The notes below the pieces were generated by a model, which saw only the letters and a list, made by a program, of their open reading frames with translations, did not search any database and was not told the origin of the DNA. This document shows positions 15,541-19,420 of a stretch of 19,420 nucleotides of DNA, piece after piece. The DNA comes from DASPKW01 sp038244055. Lineage in GTDB: Bacteria > Planctomycetota > Phycisphaerae > Tepidisphaerales > Tepidisphaeraceae. Both the position numbers and the translations under genes were made by a program. Within the stretch, counting starts at the first letter, position 1; every line of letters begins with the position of its first letter. Where the stretch lies: positions 1 to 19,420 of the forward strand of contig JBBRTW010000085.1 of the NCBI GenBank assembly GCA_038244055.1, written 5' to 3'.

Positions 15541-18034
15541 ACGACCGCGACTTGGGGTCTTTGGCGGGAGTTGACGGGGCTTTGGAGGCGAGATCGATGG
15601 CTATTTTGTCGTATTGCGATTGGAGGGTGGCGGTTTTGCCTGTGAGCGCCGCGACCGCTTTGTTCAATTCATCGGCCGACTGTTTGAGCTTCGCCTGATC
15701 GGCCGGCGCGGCTGATTTCAGGGCTTCGGAAACCTGCGCGAGTTCCGCCTGCCTGGCGGCCAGTTCCGCCTTGGCCTGCGTCACGGCGGACCGCGCCACG
15801 GCAAGTTTCAGCCGGGGAATCTCGGCCTTGGCGCTGGCGAGTGCGTCGGCCGAAGACTTGGAAATAGCCTGCGCGGCGGCGAAGCGATCGGCGGCGGCTT
15901 TGGCGGCGAGTTGTTTGGCGGGGAGGCTTTTTGCGGCGGCCTCGGCATCGGCTTTTGCCTTAATGATCACCTGCTTGGCGGCGGCGATTTCGGGGCTGGT
16001 TTCGGGAGTCGCGCGGGTGGCGGTCTTGGCGGCCGCCAGCGTATCCTCGGCCGCCTTGGCGTCGGCCGTGAGCTTGGTGGAGGCGGCGGTCAGAGCGGTG
16101 CTCTCGGCCGACTTGGTGGCGATCTGCTTTTTGAGGTCTTCGACCGCGGCTGTTTTTTCAACGAGGGATTTGCTCTTCTCCTCGACCTTGGCGGCCAGGG
16201 CCTTATCGGCCGGCTGCGCTGCGGCGGCATCCTTGGCGCGCTTGAGCGAGGCGACTGCTTCATCGGCGGCGGGCTGGCGGGCGGCCAGTTTGGTACGCAG
16301 TTCCTGGATCAGGGCGGTGGAGGCGGTGAGATCATTCTTGTTCTTCGTCCGCGCCTCAACGACCGCCTGCGCCCTGGCCTGCGCGGCGGGAATGGCCGTC
16401 CTGGCGGCCGCGGATTTGGCGGTGAGATCGGCCGTGATCTTATCGAGATTGGCTTTGGCGTTGGCGATGGTCTTATCCGACCCGCCCTGGGCATCGCCGG
16501 CTGCTTTAAGATCGGCGGCGGCTTGATCGCTTGCTTTGCGGGCGGCATCGAGATCGGCATCGGCTTTGGTTAGCGCAGCTTGCAGATCGGCCAGGCGCTG
16601 ATCGATGGAGGCGAGCCGGCCGGCGGCGGTAGGGGGGTTGGCCGACAGATCGCCAGCGCGCTTGCCATCGGCGACATTCCAGACGCGGATCAATCCCGTG
16701 TAATCCGCGGCGACGACGCGATTGCCATCGTGTGTAAAAGTCGTCTTGAGCGCGATATCGGCGAAGGGGTCGAACGATTTAATGGCGGTGCCATCCGCGC
16801 CCCACAGCTTGACTTGTCCATCGCGCCCGCAGGAAACGATCCGGCCATCGTGCGTGAACGCAACCGAGAGAACGCCGCCCGCATGGGCGGTAATCGTCTT
16901 GGCGGCCTTGCCATCTTCCATGTTCCAGAGCTTGATCGTGCCATCCTGCGAGGCGGAGGCGAGGACGGCCGAATCGCCGCGGAAGGCGCAATCGGTGATG
17001 GCCTCCTTATGGCCGGCGAGCGCGAAAACCTCACGGGCCGTGGCCGGTTCCCAGACGAATAACCCGCCCGCGCGATCGGCCGTGGCGAGTTTTGCGCCAT
17101 CGGGGCTGAAGGAAACGGCCTGAACCCAGTCGGTGTGCTTCTTGATCGTGTGCTCGGCCGAGCCATCGGCGGTGAGGTAAATCTTGACGGTGCGCAGCGG
17201 CGTGCCCAGGGCGATGCGGGCCTGGTCGGGCGAGACATCGGCGGCGGTGACGGCATCGAACTCATCGCCGACTTCGGTGATGCGGTTGCCGGTGGCGACG
17301 TCGAAGAGGACGACCTTGCCGCTCTTGGCGCCGATGCCGCCGGCCGCCATGAGAATCGACCCGTTGCGGGAGAATTTCAGGACGTAAGGGAGGCCTTCGG
17401 GGAAGGGAAGGATGCCCAGCAGATCGAGCGTATCGGCATGATAGAGAACGATCTGTCGCTGCCCGCCGATGGCGATAACCGGCGCCCAGGGGCTGCTGGC
17501 CAGCGACACCGCGGCGACCGGATGCTTGGCGACCGCGACGGGCTCGATCGGCAGGTCCTTAGGAAAAGCAATCGGCCCGGCCGGCTTGCCGGTGGTGGAA
17601 TTGACGATGGCGAGATTGGTCTTGGGTTTGTTGATGACCACCTTGGAGCCCGAAGTCTCAGGCGCGCCGCCGGCGATCCAGTTGCGAATGATGGCGATGT
17701 CTTTTTCCGGAAGCTTATCCCCCTTGGGGGGCATGTTGGGCTCCTCGGCCCAGGTGATGGCCTTGATCAGGCGCGAGGAATCGGGATCGCCCGGAACGAT
17801 CGCAACCCCGCTGCCGCCGCCGACGGCCATGGCGGAGTAGGTGGAGAGATCGAGGTTGCCCTTTTTCTTATCGGGATTGTGGCAGTTGAGGCAGGTGTTG
17901 CGCAGGATGGGCATCACATGATCGACGTAGGTGAGCTTGGGGCCGGCGGGAGGGGCCGGCGCGTCGGCGGCGCGGGCGAGAAATGGGGCCGCGGCGAGCG
18001 CCAACAACGTCGAAATCTGAAGAGATGCTTTCAT
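15539..18034 (-). CDS. Secreted cytochrome c / WD40 repeat protein with long Ala-rich coiled coil
   Basis: The 831-residue product has a signal peptide (about residues 1-23, ending ARAADA). A planctomycete-type cytochrome c domain follows with heme motif CLNCH (Cys48, Cys51, His52) and likely axial Met101 in NMPPKG. A WD40 propeller then spans about residues 160-460, with clear blades such as AVSFSPDGAKLATAD, QDGTIKLW and GRDGQVKLW. The last 350 residues (about 475-820) are Ala/Lys/Asp-rich helix with heptad spacing, predicted coiled coil. The tail ends STPAKDPKSRS. Cytochrome/WD40 proteins of this type occur beside DUF1549/DUF1553 genes in planctomycetes; their function is not established. 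It probably acts in the periplasm or at the cell surface, with heme attached. No strong ribosome binding site precedes the ATG. Confidence 0.92.
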   Translation of the reverse strand: MKASLQISTLLALAAAPFLARAADAPAPPAGPKLTYVDHVMPILRNTCLNCHNPDKKKGNLDLSTYSAMAVGGGSGVAIVPGDPDSSRLIKAITWAEEPNMPPKGDKLPEKDIAIIRNWIAGGAPETSGSKVVINKPKTNLAIVNSTTGKPAGPIAFPKDLPIEPVAVAKHPVAAVSLASSPWAPVIAIGGQRQIVLYHADTLDLLGILPFPEGLPYVLKFSRNGSILMAAGGIGAKSGKVVLFDVATGNRITEVGDEFDAVTAADVSPDQARIALGTPLRTVKIYLTADGSAEHTIKKHTDWVQAVSFSPDGAKLATADRAGGLFVWEPATAREVFALAGHKEAITDCAFRGDSAVLASASQDGTIKLWNMEDGKAAKTITAHAGGVLSVAFTHDGRIVSCGRDGQVKLWGADGTAIKSFDPFADIALKTTFTHDGNRVVAADYTGLIRVWNVADGKRAGDLSANPPTAAGRLASIDQRLADLQAALTKADADLDAARKASDQAAADLKAAGDAQGGSDKTIANAKANLDKITADLTAKSAAARTAIPAAQARAQAVVEARTKNKNDLTASTALIQELRTKLAARQPAADEAVASLKRAKDAAAAQPADKALAAKVEEKSKSLVEKTAAVEDLKKQIATKSAESTALTAASTKLTADAKAAEDTLAAAKTATRATPETSPEIAAAKQVIIKAKADAEAAAKSLPAKQLAAKAAADRFAAAQAISKSSADALASAKAEIPRLKLAVARSAVTQAKAELAARQAELAQVSEALKSAAPADQAKLKQSADELNKAVAALTGKTATLQSQYDKIAIDLASKAPSTPAKDPKSRS

Positions 18035-18110
18035 CGCATTATCAATACGCTTGAGGTGTTTTTTTGTGGTGCGAATCGAGCCTTTGAGCGGAAAAAAAAC
18101 AGCGGGGGGA
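18035..18110. other. Spacer with homopolymer tracts upstream of the WD40 gene
   Basis: This 76-bp gap lies between the vapC stop and the WD40 start. It carries T7 at 18059-18065 and A8 at 18092-18099 on the plus strand, so on the coding (minus) strand it has T8 and then A7 about 26 bp further on. I see no stable hairpin before the T8 run. It may contribute to a terminator for vapBC or to a bent promoter region for the WD40 gene; neither is demonstrated. Confidence 0.3.
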
Positions 18111-18494
18111 TCAGATCAACTCAACCGGAACATCTGAAATCCGGGTCAAATCGCGATCGCCGGTCAGAAATACGGTGGCCCCACAGGTGATCGCCGTAGC
18201 GATGTGGATCGCGTCAGGAGTTTTCAATTTGTGCGTGGCGCGCAGGTCCGTCGCTGTATCGATCACCTGCAGCCCAATGTCCATTAGCGTCAGTTCAGCA
18301 GCGCTGAAAAACTCGTCATAAAGCTTGAGCAACGCACGATCGGCTACGCGCATCGGCTGACAGCGGCATTCGATCCTGCTCAATTGAGAGGTAACGAACG
18401 CAGAAGCGCCCGTAAGCCGCGAAACGATGGGAGCCTTAATGGCGGGAGCGCCTTCGATCAGCCGAATGATGACATTGGCATCGAGGTAGATCAC
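18111..18494 (-). CDS. vapC: PIN-domain ribonuclease toxin, VapC type
   Basis: The product is a compact PIN-domain nuclease, the toxin half of a VapBC-type pair, expected to cut RNA when freed from its antitoxin. With the GTG start at 18494 it has 127 residues and opens MIYLDANVIIRLIE. The four conserved acidic residues are present: Asp5, Glu42 in SRIECRC, Asp94 in KTPDAIHIATA and Asp113 in FLTGDRDL. This start overlaps the antitoxin stop as GTGA, typical of translational coupling, and has GGGA 6 bp upstream. Another GTG at 18506 would add four residues. The catalytic set is complete, so it is probably active. Confidence 0.88.
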   Translation of the reverse strand: MIYLDANVIIRLIEGAPAIKAPIVSRLTGASAFVTSQLSRIECRCQPMRVADRALLKLYDEFFSAAELTLMDIGLQVIDTATDLRATHKLKTPDAIHIATAITCGATVFLTGDRDLTRISDVPVELI

Positions 18495-18739
18495 CGATTG
18501 TCCCACGAATCGCGCTCTTCCTTGACCTGGCGATCAATATCTTCAGCGGCGCGACTTCCATTGGCGCGAGCGATCACATCCCAGATCGAGTGCTTCTGGG
18601 AACTGCCGTTCCCAACCGCCTCTTTTTCAGCAACAAGAACGATCACCTCTCCCGGCCCAGCGGCCTTAAGCTCCGCGGGCACCAGAATCGTCGTTCCGTC
18701 GAATTGAGTGCGAATTGCGACCATAGTCGGCGTCTGCAT
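18491..18739 (-). CDS. vapB: Antitoxin paired with VapC
   Basis: This 82-residue protein directly precedes and overlaps the toxin gene, as VapB-type antitoxins do. Its N-terminal part (VAIRTQFDGTTILVPAEL) has the short-strand pattern of an AbrB/MazE-like or similar DNA-binding domain. The C-terminal part (AAEDIDRQVKEERDSWDNR) is a charged helix of the kind that wraps the toxin. The middle is weakly conserved, so the exact antitoxin class is uncertain. A second ATG at 18724 would remove five residues and begin MVAIRTQF; neither start has a strong ribosome binding site. Autoregulation of the pair is likely from family knowledge, but I did not identify an operator. Confidence 0.75.
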   Translation of the reverse strand: MQTPTMVAIRTQFDGTTILVPAELKAAGPGEVIVLVAEKEAVGNGSSQKHSIWDVIARANGSRAAEDIDRQVKEERDSWDNR

Positions 18740-18795
18740 CTACGTCCATGGATTATAGCCATGAATCCAATTCGTCGAGGCGCGGAAACGTGAAA

Positions 18796-19420
18796 TCAGT
18801 GATTAAACACAAACTCCTCCGAATTCAGCAGCGCCCAGAACAGATCCTCCAGGAACTTCCGCTGGTCGTCGGGGCCGGCGCTGCCCAGCATCTTTTCGAA
18901 TCGTTCGACTTCCGGCGCGGTCGGCCGGCGCGTGAGCGTGCGGAGGTAAAGCTCGCTGATGATCTCCTGCGGGCCCTTCTTTTCGGAGATCATCTTCGAG
19001 ATCACCTGGCTGCCGGCGATCTTGCTGTTGGTGGTGTTGCCGTTGATCAGGTGCAGGGCCTGCGACAGGTTCGGCTCCATCTTCACTTCGCACGAGCAGA
19101 CGGTATCCCGCGTCGCCCGGCCGAAGGTCGTCAGGAAGTAATTGCTCGTCCTTCCATCGGCGATCTGCACGGCCCGCGAGCCCAGCGGCAGGCCTTTGAA
19201 TTTCTCCTTCGAATCGGTCACCTGGTTGATCACATCCAGCAGCACTTCCGCGCGCAGCCGGCGGATGGACTGGTGCGCGAAATTCTTCGTATCCAGCTCG
19301 TTGGTCGGGTTGGTCTGCGTGGAAAGCTGATAGGTGCGGCTGGTGCAGATGTCCTTGACCAGGCGCTTGAAGTCGTATTTGTAATCCGTGAATCTCTGGC
19401 CGAGGGCATCGATTAGCTCG
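18796..19420 (-). CDS. DUF1553 (PSD1) domain protein, C-terminal part
   Basis: A frame enters from the right edge and ends at TGA (18796-18798), giving about 208 residues of the C-terminal part of a planctomycete DUF1553 protein. Typical marks are the segment reading YDFKRLVKDICTSRTYQLS, then RRLRAEVLLDVINQVT, a central FGRATRDTVCSCE, LSQALHLINGNT, ELYLRTLTRRPTAPE, and the standard end FWALLNSEEFVFNH. Such proteins usually also carry DUF1549 and a cytochrome-like domain upstream, outside this window. They often neighbour WD40/cytochrome proteins like the one at 15539-18034, although here a toxin-antitoxin pair intervenes. The biochemical function is unknown. Confidence 0.93.
   Translation of the reverse strand, partial: ELIDALGQRFTDYKYDFKRLVKDICTSRTYQLSTQTNPTNELDTKNFAHQSIRRLRAEVLLDVINQVTDSKEKFKGLPLGSRAVQIADGRTSNYFLTTFGRATRDTVCSCEVKMEPNLSQALHLINGNTTNSKIAGSQVISKMISEKKGPQEIISELYLRTLTRRPTAPEVERFEKMLGSAGPDDQRKFLEDLFWALLNSEEFVFNH

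Noticed and set aside
18494..18506. Alternative GTG start for the toxin four codons upstream
   Set aside because: Possible, but the GTG at 18494 gives the GTGA overlap, a GGGA site at good spacing, and the canonical MIYLDANV start.

Overview
The window looks like chromosome from a flagellated member of the Planctomycetota, perhaps Phycisphaerae-like. Three signs point there: a secreted protein with an N-terminal LEPR-XLL-type motif (LESRTML); the pairing of a DUF1553 (PSD1) protein with a planctomycete-type cytochrome c/WD40 protein; and G+C-rich coding DNA alternating with odd low-complexity intergenic repeats. This assignment is inference from gene content, not from a marker gene.

Layout. 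Positions 1-6026 (+) carry the core of the flagellar type III export gate: the tail of an upstream gene (perhaps fliO), then fliP, fliQ, fliR, flhB and flhA. Positions 6027-6443 are a gene-free gap with a 15-bp minisatellite. Positions 6444-10409 (-) encode a large predicted secreted metzincin-type protease with a PPC-like domain and ten fibronectin type III repeats. After a roughly 480-bp gap comes an MFS transporter (10893-12530, -) with an unusual low-complexity insertion. Diverging from it are a small unrecognised Met-rich protein (12765-13346, +) and a full-length RecQ helicase (13397-15358, +). RecQ converges on a cytochrome c/WD40/coiled-coil protein (15539-18034, -), with a small inverted-repeat element in the gap. 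Upstream of the WD40 gene on the same strand are a VapBC-type toxin-antitoxin pair (18111-18739) and the 3' part of a DUF1553 gene that runs off the window.

How the genes work together. FliP, FliQ, FliR, FlhB and FlhA form the inner-membrane export gate and substrate switch that secrete flagellar rod, hook and filament subunits. The DUF1553 and cytochrome/WD40 genes probably belong to one surface or periplasmic system of unknown function, with the toxin-antitoxin pair lodged between them.

The most unusual feature is the intergenic DNA. Every junction from fliP to flhA (142-220 bp instead of the usual few bases), and the leaders of the small Met-rich gene and recQ, is filled with short arrays of 7-bp (sometimes 9-bp) units from several unrelated sequence families. 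Start-proximal arrays run almost up to the ATG on a G-poor coding strand and leave no room for a Shine-Dalgarno site. Three of the junctions also carry complementary arrays on the stop-codon side, so the spacer can fold into long hairpins. Two stop codons lie inside the repeats. This repeat system is the best candidate here for something poorly described.
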